Shown here: piece after piece, positions 63,843-64,000 of the stretch
Numbering within the stretch: the stretch's first letter is position 1
Layout of the letters: each line of letters opens with the position of its first letter
DNA from: Candidatus Fredericiella danica
GTDB taxonomy: Bacteria; Chloroflexota; Anaerolineae; Caldilineales; Caldilineaceae
Direction: 5' to 3'
Assembly (NCBI GenBank): GCA_016713335.1
Contig: JADJPH010000010.1
Coordinates: 88,381 to 152,380 of the forward strand
DNA length: 64,000 bases
The notes under the pieces: generated by a model
The model's input: the letters and a program-made list of their open reading frames with translations, nothing else
The model's database searches: none
What the model was told of the DNA's origin: nothing
Translations under genes and position numbers: made by a program

Positions 63843-64000
63843 CTACTTGATGCCTGACAGGCCGGCCATGCCCTGCAGGAAACGGCGTTGCATGGCTACA
63901 AACAGGATGACTACGGGTGCGGCCGCAATCACCGAGCCGGCCATCATCCATAGACTTCGGCGTTAGGCGGGCCAACCAGTGCAGCCTACCTGCCGTTATA
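63843..64000 (-). CDS. carbohydrate ABC transporter permease, C-terminal end (gene runs off the window)
   Basis: The last 35 residues read MMAGSVIAAAPVVILFVAMQ and end RRFLQGMAGLSGIK, the conserved C-terminus of MalG-like permeases. Upstream of about 63957 the frame has a stop, while the neighbouring frame reads ALVGPPNAEVYG, so one more indel lies there. It ends 22 bases before the URO-D-family gene on the same strand. Confidence 0.75.

Overview
The window is about 64 kb of moderately GC-rich bacterial chromosome with genes on both strands. It has no rRNA, tRNA or CRISPR array that I can see. Gene content points to a member of the phylum Chloroflexota, probably Anaerolineae or a Caldilinea-like lineage. 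The pointers are a DnaD-domain primosome protein beside DnaB and a DnaC/DnaI-type loader, a CcmE of the CxxxY type, an AAA/R3H ATPase of the SpoIIIAA/Ycf45 type, DUF2079 and GT39-like membrane glycosyltransferases, a Pro/Thr-rich SH3 lipoprotein, and an 8-bp tandem repeat. This placement is inference; no 16S gene is present.

Layout. 0-7 kb: 5' part of gyrB, a membrane protein, murA (Asp in place of the catalytic Cys), an M20 hydrolase of the YgeY family, alr, nth, rpsT. 7-14 kb: a cytochrome c maturation and thiol-redox cluster (DUF2085 protein, glutaredoxin-like, CcdA-like with an unusual segment order, ccmD-like, ccmC, ccmB, ccmA, ccmE), then small genes and an HxlR regulator. 14.6-19.4 kb: a GT39-like membrane protein, a clan GH-A glycosidase and an SH3 lipoprotein. 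19.5-23.8 kb: a primosome set (a DnaC-like protein with two complete AAA+ domains, DnaD-like, DnaB) and a bifunctional-nuclease-domain gene. 23.8-32.6 kb: an exopolysaccharide operon (rmlB, rmlA, tyrosine-kinase-like ATPase, DUF2079 protein, two Wzz-type proteins, GT4 glycosyltransferase). 32.8-43.3 kb: a pair of acyl-CoA dehydrogenases, rhomboid protease, gmk, FmdB-like protein, c-di-AMP receptor, malQ, HAD hydrolase, GNAT, radical SAM, DUF212, xseB. 43.4-54.3 kb: DUF309 fusion, fabL, a catalytically dead tyrosine-recombinase-like protein, two paralogous secreted proteins, a GNAT/ATPase pair, tmk, FGGY kinase. 54.3-64 kb: maoC/citE pair, a MITE-like element with 33-bp inverted repeats, biotin-dependent carboxylase subunits, a ribose-type ABC transporter, a broken Rpn/DUF4351 nuclease gene, a URO-D-family protein and the end of a sugar ABC permease.

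An important caveat for any reader: about twenty or more genes, most of them beyond 23 kb, are interrupted by one-base indels, often an extra base in a short homopolymer. Both halves stay well conserved, and several genes carry compensating pairs. This looks like uncorrected sequencing error rather than gene decay. For such genes I give the full reconstructed span and name the break points.

Functionally, the window combines envelope building (murA, alr, EPS operon, GT39/GH), respiration-linked cytochrome c assembly, replication initiation, and CoA-ester and carboxylase metabolism with sugar uptake. The most unusual items are the permuted CcdA, the double-AAA+ helicase loader, the MITE whose ends carry the stop codons of both flanking genes, the octamer repeat inside a Wzz gene, and the acyl-CoA dehydrogenase pair in which one member lacks the catalytic-base motif.
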